From: Candidatus Poribacteria bacterium
GTDB taxonomy: Bacteria > Poribacteria > WGA-4E > GCA-2687025
Length of the DNA stretch: 17,901 nucleotides
NCBI GenBank assembly: GCA_002687025.1
Contig: NYZG01000118.1
Location: forward strand, 1-17,901
Direction: 5' to 3'
The position numbers and the translations under genes were made by a program. The notes under the pieces are model-generated. The model was not told where the DNA came from, did not search any database, and saw only the letters and a list, made by a program, of their open reading frames with translations. Positions 7,003 through 14,836 of the stretch are shown one piece after another (positions within the stretch are counted from its first letter, which is position 1; each line of letters starts with the position of its first letter).

Positions 7003-8850
7003 CTACAGCAGGTTGCGCACGGCGTCTTCGATCTCGCCGGACGTGAACGGCTTCCCCTGCATCTTGTTCAGGCTCTGCACGTCCACGAGGTATCTGGAGC
7101 GAAGGAACGTGCTGAGCTGTCCGAGGTTCAGCTCGGGCAGCAGCACCCTCTTGAAGCGCTTCAAGATGTCTTCGAGATCACTCGGTAATGGGTTGAGCCA
7201 CCGAATGTGTGCGCGCGACACGGTGTGTCCCGCAGCACTGAGTCGCTCCGCGGCGGCGCGTATCGAGCCGTATGTGCCGCCCCAGCCCAGTATGAGAACG
7301 TCACCCTCGTCGGGGCCGTGTACTTCTGTCGGGGGGATCTCGGTCGCGACACGGGCGACCTTGTCCGCGCGATGGTGCGTCATCACCTCGTGGTTGATCG
7401 GGTCGTAGCTGACGTTGCCGGAGCCGTCCGCCTTCTCCAGTCCTCCCACACGGTGTTCCAGCCCCGGTGTGCCGGGTAGGGCCCACGGGCGCGCGAGCGT
7501 CTCAGGGTCGCGTCGGAACGCCTCGAACCCCTCGACCTCGGTGTGGAACTTCACAGGGATGGCATCGAGCTCGTCGGCCTCGGGTATCCGCCATGGTTCC
7601 GTGCCGTTCCCGAGGTAACCGTCGGACAGCACGATTACCGGCGTCATGTACTTAATCGCGATGCGGGCAGCCATGAACGCGACATCGAAGCAGTCGCCCG
7701 GTCGCGACGTGGCGAGTACGGGGAGTGGACTCTCACCGTGCCGTCCACAGATCGCCTGGAACAGGTCCGACTGCTCCGTTTTCGTTGGGAGTCCGGTGCT
7801 GGGCCCCCCTCGCTGGACGTTGCAGACCACCAGCGGCAGTTCCATGCTTATCGCGAGGCTGAGCGCCTCCTGCTTGAGCGCGATGCCGGGCCCCGACGAA
7901 GCCGTCACGCTGAGCGACCCGCCGTAGGCGGCGCCGATCGTAGCCCCCATCGCGGCGATCTCGTCCTCGCACTGCACCGTTCGGACGCGACAGTGCCTAT
8001 ACTGCGACAGTTCGTGCAGGATCTGGCTGGCCGGTGTGATCGGGTAGCCGGCGAAGAACAGCGGCAGCCCGGACTTCTTAGACGCGGCGATCAGGCCCAT
8101 CACCAGGCCCGAGTTGCCGTTGATGTTGCGGTACGTCCCCGGCCGTAGCGGCGCGGGTTTCACCTCGTAGGACGTCGCGAACAGTTCGGTCGCTTCCGCG
8201 TAGACGTAGCCGGACTTGAGCGCCGCGATGTTCGGCTCGATAAACTTCTCTCGGCCCGGCCGGTTGAAGTATGCGCTGATCCACTCGATCGTGTGCTCAA
8301 GGGGGCGGTGGAAGAGCCAGAAGACCATGCCCAAAGCGAACATGTTCTTGGCGCGTTCGGCCTCGCGGGCGCTTAGATCGGTGAACTCCTTCAGCGCCGA
8401 CTTCGTGAGCTCTACCAGATCGACCTTGAACACCTGGTAGCGATCCAGCGAGCTGTCGTCCAACGGGTTCGTGTCGTAATCGGCCAGGCGCAGGTTCTTG
8501 GCGCTGAACCCCGCGGTGTTAACCAGGATGATCCCGTTGGCGCGCACAAGGGGGAGGCTGACTTTGAGCGCCGCCGGGTTCATCGCGACAAGCACGTCGA
8601 CGTCGTCGCCGGGCGTGTGGATGTCCTCGCTGCTGAACCTGACTTGGAAGCTGCTGATCCCCGCGAGCGTGCCGGCGGGGGCGCGTATCTCCGCTGGGAA
8701 GTCCGGCAGCGTGCTGAGATCGTTGCCGAACAACGCCGATGCGCTGGCGAACTGGTCGCCGGACACCTGCATCCCGGTGCCCGAGTCATCCGCGAAGCGA
8801 ATGACGACGTCAGTGCGCTCCTCGACCGGCTTGCGCGTGGCTATGGTCAC
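7003..8850 (-). CDS. korA: 2-oxoacid:ferredoxin oxidoreductase, fused gamma-alpha subunit (KorA-like)
   Basis: 615 residues. Residues about 12-205 form the gamma domain (DDSGTGMQVSGDQFA, later DVLVAMNPAAL). Residues about 245-500 form the alpha pyrimidine-binding domain, with FAGYPITPASQILHE (267-280), QCEDEIAAMG (E295 is the likely conserved glutamate), TASSGPGIALKQE (317-329) and QRGGPSTGLPTKTEQSDL (346-363). The C-terminal 100 residues are the PFOR domain II-like part (VLILGWGGTYGSIRAA, PSDLEDILKRFKRVLLPELN). This gamma-alpha fusion paired with a long KorB is the layout of the mycobacterial KorAB enzyme. A GTG start at 8850 is used, with AGGG 8 nt upstream. No delta (ferredoxin) subunit is encoded nearby, so a separate ferredoxin is expected. 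It is 51 bp from each neighbour in the operon. Confidence 0.93.
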   Translation of the reverse strand: MTIATRKPVEERTDVVIRFADDSGTGMQVSGDQFASASALFGNDLSTLPDFPAEIRAPAGTLAGISSFQVRFSSEDIHTPGDDVDVLVAMNPAALKVSLPLVRANGIILVNTAGFSAKNLRLADYDTNPLDDSSLDRYQVFKVDLVELTKSALKEFTDLSAREAERAKNMFALGMVFWLFHRPLEHTIEWISAYFNRPGREKFIEPNIAALKSGYVYAEATELFATSYEVKPAPLRPGTYRNINGNSGLVMGLIAASKKSGLPLFFAGYPITPASQILHELSQYRHCRVRTVQCEDEIAAMGATIGAAYGGSLSVTASSGPGIALKQEALSLAISMELPLVVCNVQRGGPSTGLPTKTEQSDLFQAICGRHGESPLPVLATSRPGDCFDVAFMAARIAIKYMTPVIVLSDGYLGNGTEPWRIPEADELDAIPVKFHTEVEGFEAFRRDPETLARPWALPGTPGLEHRVGGLEKADGSGNVSYDPINHEVMTHHRADKVARVATEIPPTEVHGPDEGDVLILGWGGTYGSIRAAAERLSAAGHTVSRAHIRWLNPLPSDLEDILKRFKRVLLPELNLGQLSTFLRSRYLVDVQSLNKMQGKPFTSGEIEDAVRNLL

Positions 8851-8901
8851 GATGGTCGCCCTTGGGTTGTGTGTGACTCACCTCGGAATGTCGCGCTTGG
8901 C

Positions 8902-9438
8902 CTACGCCCCTTCCGGGGTCGCCATCGGCTTGCGGTCCACGGGATGCGGCGGCAGGTTGAGCACCTCGCTGGGGAAGTGATCCACCACGTATTCAAGGAT
9001 GTTCCGTACCGACACCACCGCCTCGACAACGCGCTCAGCGTCGACGATCGGCAGATGTCGGAAGTGGCCTTCGTGCATCACGCGGATGGCGTCGGCCACA
9101 GTCGACCCTGATGGTAGAACGCCGGGATCGGCGGTCATGATTTCACTTACCGTCCGCGTGTCGGCGTCGTCGAAATCCGGGGCAACCTTGCGGAGGATAT
9201 CCCGCTCCGAGAGTATCCCCGCCAGCTTGCCGCCCCGGACGGCGGCGAGACACCCTACATTGTGGGCCACCATGAGGTCGATCGCGGCGCGGATCGACGC
9301 GTCGGGAGATATCTCGATGTGTACGTTCCGCATGTGGAGCTCGGCCACGGGCACCTGAAGCGCCACCTCGGGCAACTCAGCGCCAGCGCTGTCCAACTCC
9401 TCCTCGAGCCGGGCCAGTTCCTCTTTCACCGGGTCCAT
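8902..9438 (-). CDS. Tandem CBS-domain protein (second of the kor operon)
   Basis: 178 residues consisting of a short acidic helical N-terminus (1-28, MDPVKEELARLEEELDSAG) and a CBS pair at about 32-88 and 96-152. Visible CBS features are GILSERDILRKV, SEIMTADPGVLPSGSTVADAIRVM and HFRHLPIVDAERVVEAVVSVRNIL. The tail HFPSEVLNLPPHPV...PEGA (154-178) is a pattern I recall from other stand-alone CBS proteins. CBS pairs bind adenine nucleotides such as AMP, ADP, ATP, NAD or S-adenosylmethionine and act as energy sensors, often allosterically. The ATG at 9438 has a strong GAGGAGG upstream. It lies between a second CBS gene and korA, so it probably modulates or responds to KorAB; the ligand is unknown. 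Confidence 0.88.
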   Translation of the reverse strand: MDPVKEELARLEEELDSAGAELPEVALQVPVAELHMRNVHIEISPDASIRAAIDLMVAHNVGCLAAVRGGKLAGILSERDILRKVAPDFDDADTRTVSEIMTADPGVLPSGSTVADAIRVMHEGHFRHLPIVDAERVVEAVVSVRNILEYVVDHFPSEVLNLPPHPVDRKPMATPEGA

Positions 9439-9487
9439 GTTCGACGACCTCCTCGTTCGGGATGCGTCTCTCCGTCGGTCCGCGCGG

Positions 9488-9919
9488 CTACCCGTCGTGT
9501 CGCAGGTCGCTCTCCGTCAGCCGACCCGCGAGGTAGTCCACAACGGTGCGCACCGAGACGATGTGCCGCGGCTTCTCGTCGTCATCCACGAGCGGGATGT
9601 GCCGGTACCCGCCCAGGTGCATCTGGTGCAGGGCGAAGACGATGCTGTCGTCCTGATGGAGCACGGTGGGACGGGGCGTCATAAACTCCGACACCGCGCG
9701 ATCCGCGGCCGCGCTTGGCAGAGGCGCGAGCTTCTGGAGCACGTCGCGCTCGGTGAATATCCCCAGGAGATAGCCGTCCTCGTCCACCACGAGCACGCAG
9801 CCAGCGCCCTTCTCCTTCAGCCGGTCGATGGCCTCGCGCGCCGGGGCGTGCGGCCCGACAACCAGCGGCTGGCGCACGTTGAGTTCAGTGATCGGCAGCT
9901 GTAGTTTTTCGGCGTCCAT
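9488..9919 (-). CDS. Tandem CBS-domain protein (first of the kor operon)
   Basis: 143 residues, almost entirely one CBS pair: first domain about 8-64 (ARE AIDRLKEKGAGCVLVVDEDGY, then LLGIFTERDVLQKL) and second about 73-131 (VSEFMTPRPTVLHQDDSIVFALHQM, then GGYRHIPLVDDD and HIVSVRTVVDYLAGRL). There is no attached enzyme or membrane domain, so it is a stand-alone cytosolic regulator. It differs from its neighbour by lacking the acidic N-terminal helix and the proline-rich tail, so the two are paralogues rather than a recent duplication. It is the first gene after the promoter at 9975-10004. The ATG at 9919 has GAGGGGG about 10 nt upstream. A heteromeric pair with the second CBS protein is possible. 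Confidence 0.87.
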   Translation of the reverse strand: MDAEKLQLPITELNVRQPLVVGPHAPAREAIDRLKEKGAGCVLVVDEDGYLLGIFTERDVLQKLAPLPSAAADRAVSEFMTPRPTVLHQDDSIVFALHQMHLGGYRHIPLVDDDEKPRHIVSVRTVVDYLAGRLTESDLRHDG

Positions 9920-9974
9920 GACGCGTGTTCCCCCTCGCGGACGCGCCAGAGAGCAACCGGCGAATCCTCACCGT

Positions 9975-10004
9975 ATTATGTGCGGCGCGCGGTCGGGCTT
10001 TCAA
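9975..10004 (-). promoter_or_regulatory. Predicted sigma70-type promoter for the CBS-CBS-korA-korB operon
   Basis: On the minus strand, TTGAAA (9999-10004), an 18-bp spacer, then CATAAT (9975-9980); each box matches consensus at 5 of 6 positions. The -35 box overlaps the stop codon of the Gfo/Idh/MocA gene. Initiation near 9968 gives a leader of about 49 nt to the ATG at 9919. It shows that the kor operon can be transcribed independently of the upstream oxidoreductase. Confidence 0.6.
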
Positions 10005-11011
10005 GCGTCCAGAAGCTCGTCGATGCGCACCCGGCGACCCTCTTTCGCGCTTTCGACGGCCGCGAAGACCATCGCCAGCGACTTGATGTTGTCCCGACTG
10101 CTGCACTCGGGCTCGCGGCCTTCCTCGATCGCGCTGATGAATTCGGCCAGCAGGGCGTCCTGGCCGTTGGCAACATCGTCCAGGGGAAGTTGCTCGCGTC
10201 CCTGCTTCTCGGCGGGCCCCACGGCGGTCCAGAAGATGTCGTCGTCTTCCCATGTCATCGACCCGCCGGCGCCCTCGACGCGCCAGTCGCCGTTCCACGT
10301 GGTCGTCTTCCCGACGCTGCTCCCCAGCGAGTGGTGGATCACCTTGACGCCACCCTCGAACTCGAAGATGGCGCAATGACCCGCGTCGCCAGCGTGCCAT
10401 CCCCACGACGGGTTCCACGTCTCGGCGTACACGCTCACGGGCTCGAGGTCGAGCACGTAGCGCAGCAGGTCGAAATGGTGGATTCCCATGTCGGTGATGA
10501 GTGGGTAAGGCATCGTGACGTAGTGCGTGCCCGGCGCGTGCGCCCAAGGTCGGTAGAAGCCCACGGCGACGTGCTTGATCTCGCCGACGATCTTCTCCTG
10601 TAGCAGTCTGTGCCCCGTGCGAGGCACGGGGCCGAAGCGGTAGTTCTGCGTGATGACATGCGTCAGCCCGGCGCGCTCCGATGCGGCCAGCATCCGCTGC
10701 GCAGCCTCGAACGTGTCGCTCAGTGGCTTCTCGCCGATCAGATGCAGTCCGGCGCCGAAGGCGGCGTTCGCCACGGCCTCATGCGCGGCCGGCGGCGTGA
10801 TATCGAGCGCGAAGTCGGCGTCGACGGCCGCGGCCGCGGCGCTGAGCGAGTCGAACACGGCGTCTGCCGGGATCTCCCACTGCTCGATGGCTTGCGCGCG
10901 GCGCTCCGGGGAGACCTCTACGTAACCGACCAGGTCCGCCTGGCCGCTGCGTCGGCAGACCTGCAGCCAGCTTCGCGCTCTTCCGCCGAGACCTACGAGT
11001 ATCCCACGCAT
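10001..11011 (-). CDS. Gfo/Idh/MocA family NAD(P)-dependent oxidoreductase
   Basis: 336 residues from the ATG at 11011. The N-terminal Rossmann domain begins MRGILVGLGGRARSW, with the glycine-rich GLGGRA at 8-13. The family motif EKP lies at 94-96 (K95 is the expected catalytic lysine), followed by NYRF at 123-126. The C-terminal sheet domain carries DMGIHHFDLLRYV (174-186), the D-x-G-x-H-x-x-D motif expected in the active site. Such enzymes oxidise, reduce or epimerise sugars, inositols and related polyols in the cytosol; the substrate is unknown. The reading frame extends upstream to 11056, but AAGGA lies 8 nt before 11011 and the extra 15 residues look non-conserved. It is transcribed alone or reads into the kor operon 81 bp downstream. 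Confidence 0.92.
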   Translation of the reverse strand: MRGILVGLGGRARSWLQVCRRSGQADLVGYVEVSPERRAQAIEQWEIPADAVFDSLSAAAAAVDADFALDITPPAAHEAVANAAFGAGLHLIGEKPLSDTFEAAQRMLAASERAGLTHVITQNYRFGPVPRTGHRLLQEKIVGEIKHVAVGFYRPWAHAPGTHYVTMPYPLITDMGIHHFDLLRYVLDLEPVSVYAETWNPSWGWHAGDAGHCAIFEFEGGVKVIHHSLGSSVGKTTTWNGDWRVEGAGGSMTWEDDDIFWTAVGPAEKQGREQLPLDDVANGQDALLAEFISAIEEGREPECSSRDNIKSLAMVFAAVESAKEGRRVRIDELLDA

Positions 11012-11537
11012 GGTCCGTTTCCTTCCGCGTGGCTTCGCCTGCTGTCGGCGGGCCACTCCTTAGCTGTGACGTTTCTCGGCGTGGCCGCGCAACGGCAGAT
11101 GCGCCGCAACGAGGCGGCCTGGGCAAGCGATCGAACTGGGTCCCGCAGAATCCTCGGCAACCGCGGCAGGACGCAGCATGCCAGTCTTCGCGTAGCGAGA
11201 GGCGTTCCACCGCGATGCACTCCTGCGCGCCATTGTATGCGATGCCGTCGCATCAACCAACGGGCCCGGACTCGCTGGATGAGCTCGCGTCCCGCCAAGG
11301 GCTTTGACTCTTGCAGGGATTTCTAGTAGCTATGGTTGGGTATTTCCCGTAAGGTGTCGGCCCCTGGCGGCGCGGTCGGAGCCGCCTAGAGGCCGCTGGT
11401 CGACGATCCGGCCACAAGCAGAGCCACCGCACGGCTGCTGATAGGCGCGCGGAGGACGACGCCCTGCGGGCGGCCATAGGCCTGTCGGGCGCCGACTCGT
11501 CGTCGCTCGCGCACGGCACGGTTAGGGAAACAGGCGC
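11012..11537. other. Divergent intergenic region between oxidoreductase and sensor kinase
   Basis: 526 bp without a supportable gene. On the minus strand there is a promoter candidate at 11232-11260. On the plus strand, TTGACT (11304-11309) has no good -10 box at 16-18 bp; the closest is TAGCTA or, too far away, TATGGT. The segment leading to the kinase holds short stems such as GGCGGC (11366-11371) with GCCGCC (11381-11386), and GGCCG (11391-11395) with CGGCC (11409-11413). The kinase ribosome binding site AGGGA is at 11524-11528. Confidence 0.5.
11232..11260 (-). promoter_or_regulatory. Possible promoter for the Gfo/Idh/MocA gene
   Basis: On the minus strand, TTGGTT (11255-11260), a 17-bp spacer, then TACAAT (11232-11237). 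The -10 box matches at 5 of 6 positions but the -35 box is weak. It would leave a leader of about 215 nt before the start at 11011, in which no coding frame is convincing. Confidence 0.35.
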
Positions 11538-14500
11538 ATGGACGTGACCGCAGGACACTGGCGGAGATTCGACCATCGATCCGGGCTGACTCACGACAGC
11601 CGGTGCGTTCTGGCCGACCGCGACGGCCGCGTGTGGATCGGCTCCCGTCGGCGAGGCCTGTCCTGCTATGACGGCTACTCGTTCGAGGCGTTCACGACCG
11701 ACGACGGGCTGGCAAGCAACTACGTACGATGCCTGCTGCAGACGCGATCGGGTGACCTGTGGGTCGGCTCCGAGAGCGGTCTGTCGAAGTACGACGACGG
11801 CCGATTCACCACGCCTGAATGGGCCCCCGGCGACAGTTCCATCCGGTCTCTGTTGGAGGGGAGTGATGGATCGCTCTGGATCGGCGGCAAGGCCGGTCTG
11901 TCACGCTACAGGGACGGCTCCCGCCGACCGTGTCTTCCCGCCGACGCGGGCGGGGGACCTGATGTGCGCGCCCTGGCCGAGGGTTGCGCCGGAACCGTGT
12001 GGGTCGGCACAGACCGTGGACTGTACGTCGTCCGTGACGGCTCCCTCGCGGACCCGCCCCGAGATGTCCGGCTTCCGACAGACGACATCACCAGTCTCTG
12101 CGCCGCCGGCGACGGATCTCTCTGGATCGGCACGTACGGGGCGGGACTGTGTCGCTACGATGGCGATGGCGTGCAGGTCTACACGCGGGAACACGGCCTC
12201 CCAGGCGATCACATTCGGTGTCTACACGAGGATCGCCGCGGACACCTGTGGATCGGCACGGTGCACGCGGGAGCGTGCCGGTATGACGGCGTGGAGTTCG
12301 CGCCGTTCTCTACCGCGGACGGGCTCGCGCACAACTTCGTCCACGACATAGCCGAGGACCGTGAGGGCGCCATCTGGCTGGCGTGCTGGCACGGCGGCGT
12401 GTCCTGCTTCCTCGCAGGGGTCTCGCGGGTGTGCGAGGATCCCGTCGAGGAGGTCATGGCGCTAGATGCGGAAGGCCGGCTGTGGTGGGGCAGCGGGCCC
12501 GCGGTGGCGTGGGGGGACGACCGCGCGACGCAGCGGATGGAATTCGGGTCGAGGATCGCGTGTCTTCTGCCGGACAGCCGCGGCCGCCTGTGGGTGGGGA
12601 CGTCCGACAGCGGCGTGTTCGTATGCGAAGATCGGTCGGACATACTCGGCGCCCGGCCCGGGCGCGCATTCGCACGACTGGGCGATGAGTTCCGTGAGGC
12701 CCAGGACATCCACGAGGCCGCCGACGGCGCGATATGGGTCGCCACGACGCACGGGGTCTTGCGGCACGACGAGCGCGGGTCGGTGGCGTTCACCTCGGAG
12801 GACGGGCTCGCGGCGGACGACATCTCGACGATCTGCGAGGACGGCGCCGGCGCGATGTGGTTCGGGAGCTACAACGGCGGCGGGCTGACCCGATACGACG
12901 GCGAGCGATTCGAGACGCGGACGACCGCCGATGGCTTGGCCCATGACGAGGTGCTCCATCTCACCCGCGGCCCCGACAACCGACTGTGGGCCGCGACGCG
13001 CGGGGGCGTGAGCTGCCTGGACGGCACGCGATTCACGAACCTGACCACCGAGGACGGACTACCCGCCGACGCGGTGAAGTACGTACTGGTGGATAGCCGA
13101 GGTCGTCTGTGGGGAGCGACGCTCGGCGCGGGTGTCTTCCAATTCGACGGCGAGAACGTACAGACCCTCACCGACGAGGACGGCCTCCCCTCGAACTACT
13201 GTCCCGGCATTGTCGAGGCCCCGGACGGTAGCATCCTCATCGCCACGTTGCGGGGCATAGGCCGCTACCACCCGGGGCCGCCGTTCCCGCCGTCGGTTCG
13301 CGTCGTGGGAGTCGACACACACGAGTGGCAGGTTTCGCCCGCGTCGGTCACGACGCAGGCAGGCTTTGGGCGCATTCGGGTCGTGTACCGGGGCGTCAGC
13401 CTCATGACGACCAACATGCGCTACGCCTATATGCTCGTGGGCGCCGACGACGCGTGGACGTCGACGTGGAGCGAGGAGGTCGTCTACGCCGACCTTCCTC
13501 CGGGCGACTACGTGCTGAAGATCAAGGCATACAACCGCGACCTGGTCGAGTCCACGTCGCCTGCGGAGCTGGCAATACGCGTCGTGCCCGACCCGCGCGA
13601 GGCCGCCGTCGCCGAGTTGGGCCGCGTGATCGGCGAGCGGACAGAGCAGCTCGCCCGCGCCGAGACGGAGATACAGAGGCAAGGCGAGCTGCTCAGGCAG
13701 ATCGTGCGTGAGGCCCGGTGCATACTGTGGCATTCCCACGTCGAGGGGATCGGCGATCTCTTCCACTGGACGCCGCTGCGTCCTGCGACGCCGGAATTCG
13801 ACGACTTCCTCCCCTTGAACCTATTGCCCGGTGAGGACTACCACACCGCGTGGGAGCGGAGCGTCTTTCCCGAGGACCGCGCCGTCATGGACCGCTCCGG
13901 GAACGACGCGATCCGTGACGGCTTACCGGGGTACGCCCACGACTACCGGTGCATCGACCGCGATGGGGAGGTCCGATGGATGCACGAGGACGCGACCATC
14001 AGGCGCCTCGGCGAGTCGCGATGGACGGTCACAGGCGTAGTGACGGACATCACACGGCTGAAGGAGGCCGAACGAGACCAGCTCGCGCTCAAGGAGCGAG
14101 AGAGCGCGGGGGCCTCCCTGCGGAAGTCCGAGCAGGAGCGATCTCGACTTATCGTGCAGATGATGACCGTTCAGGAGAACGAACGAGCGCGCATCGCCAG
14201 GGACCTGCACGACCACGCCGGTCAGGCGCTGTCGTCCCTGTTAGTGGGACTGCGGGTGCTGTCGCGGACCGGCGATGTGCGTGAGGTGCGCCGGCAGGCC
14301 GAGACGCTCAGGGAGGTCGCCACCCAGACGTTCAGCCAGGTGCGCGAGCTGTCGTTCGACGTGTACCCCAGCGCGTTGGAACATCTGGGCCTGGTCGCGG
14401 CGCTGCAGCAGGACGCCGCGCGTTTCCACACGCGGCATGGGATCACCGTGGACGTACACGCCGAGGGTGAGCCCGGTGGCTGTCCGCGACCCGTCAAGGC

Positions 14501-14804
14501 CGCGCTGTACCAGGTGGTGCACGCCGCCCTGACGAATATCGCGCAGCACGCCGACGCGCGAAACGTCGGCATTGTGGTGCAGCAGCACGACGATCGGCTC
14601 TCGGTGATCGTCGAGGACGACGGCGCCGGCTTCGATGTCGATGCCGTGCTATCGGGCCCCGTCGAGCGCCGCTTCGGGCTATTGGCCATGCAGGAGCGGA
14701 TGCTGTCGATCGACGGGAAGGTGAGTTTCGAGTCCACGCCAGGCGACGGCGCCAGCCTGTTCATCGAGGCTCAGGTCGCGCCCGGAGAGGGCGCGGGGTC
14801 GTAG
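11538..14804 (+). CDS. Soluble Reg_prop / Y_Y_Y / PAS sensor histidine kinase (HisKA_3 type)
   Basis: 1088 residues. Residues about 10-580 hold 14 two-component-propeller (Reg_prop) repeats, each with a DGxLWIGT-like strand, enough for two seven-bladed propellers. A Y_Y_Y-type beta-sandwich follows (about 582-690, MRYAYMLVGADDAWTSTWS and LPPGDYVLKIKAYNRD). Then come a coiled-coil stretch (about 693-722), a PAS domain (about 720-838, ending VTGVVTDITRLKEAE), a HisKA_3 dimerisation domain with ERARIARDLHDHAGQ (H891 is the predicted phosphorylated histidine), and a HATPase_c domain with N1000, DDGAG at 1027-1031 and GLLAMQER from 1047. It should autophosphorylate and signal to a NarL/LuxR-type regulator, but none is in the window. 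Unlike typical Reg_prop kinases, no signal peptide or transmembrane helix is visible. AGGGA lies 9 nt before the ATG. SDR and sulfatase genes follow closely. Confidence 0.93.
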   Translation: MDVTAGHWRRFDHRSGLTHDSRCVLADRDGRVWIGSRRRGLSCYDGYSFEAFTTDDGLASNYVRCLLQTRSGDLWVGSESGLSKYDDGRFTTPEWAPGDSSIRSLLEGSDGSLWIGGKAGLSRYRDGSRRPCLPADAGGGPDVRALAEGCAGTVWVGTDRGLYVVRDGSLADPPRDVRLPTDDITSLCAAGDGSLWIGTYGAGLCRYDGDGVQVYTREHGLPGDHIRCLHEDRRGHLWIGTVHAGACRYDGVEFAPFSTADGLAHNFVHDIAEDREGAIWLACWHGGVSCFLAGVSRVCEDPVEEVMALDAEGRLWWGSGPAVAWGDDRATQRMEFGSRIACLLPDSRGRLWVGTSDSGVFVCEDRSDILGARPGRAFARLGDEFREAQDIHEAADGAIWVATTHGVLRHDERGSVAFTSEDGLAADDISTICEDGAGAMWFGSYNGGGLTRYDGERFETRTTADGLAHDEVLHLTRGPDNRLWAATRGGVSCLDGTRFTNLTTEDGLPADAVKYVLVDSRGRLWGATLGAGVFQFDGENVQTLTDEDGLPSNYCPGIVEAPDGSILIATLRGIGRYHPGPPFPPSVRVVGVDTHEWQVSPASVTTQAGFGRIRVVYRGVSLMTTNMRYAYMLVGADDAWTSTWSEEVVYADLPPGDYVLKIKAYNRDLVESTSPAELAIRVVPDPREAAVAELGRVIGERTEQLARAETEIQRQGELLRQIVREARCILWHSHVEGIGDLFHWTPLRPATPEFDDFLPLNLLPGEDYHTAWERSVFPEDRAVMDRSGNDAIRDGLPGYAHDYRCIDRDGEVRWMHEDATIRRLGESRWTVTGVVTDITRLKEAERDQLALKERESAGASLRKSEQERSRLIVQMMTVQENERARIARDLHDHAGQALSSLLVGLRVLSRTGDVREVRRQAETLREVATQTFSQVRELSFDVYPSALEHLGLVAALQQDAARFHTRHGITVDVHAEGEPGGCPRPVKAALYQVVHAALTNIAQHADARNVGIVVQQHDDRLSVIVEDDGAGFDVDAVLSGPVERRFGLLAMQERMLSIDGKVSFESTPGDGASLFIEAQVAPGEGAGS

Positions 14805-14836
14805 CGTCTGTCAGCGGCGGCGCGGGGGAATCAGGC

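Noticed and set aside
11060..11260. A 66-codon minus-strand frame between the oxidoreductase and its possible promoter
   Set aside because: No ribosome binding site and no recognisable composition or domain; it overlaps the predicted promoter boxes.
11304..11336. TTGACT followed by TAGCTA or TATGGT, as a promoter for the kinase operon
   Set aside because: With a 17-bp spacer the -10 box matches only 2 of 6; the better TATGGT needs a 21-bp spacer. Kept only as a remark in the intergenic entry.
11366..11413. Short stems in the spacer before the kinase, as a riboswitch
   Set aside because: Stems of five or six pairs are expected by chance at this GC content, and there is no second structure or switch geometry near the ribosome binding site.
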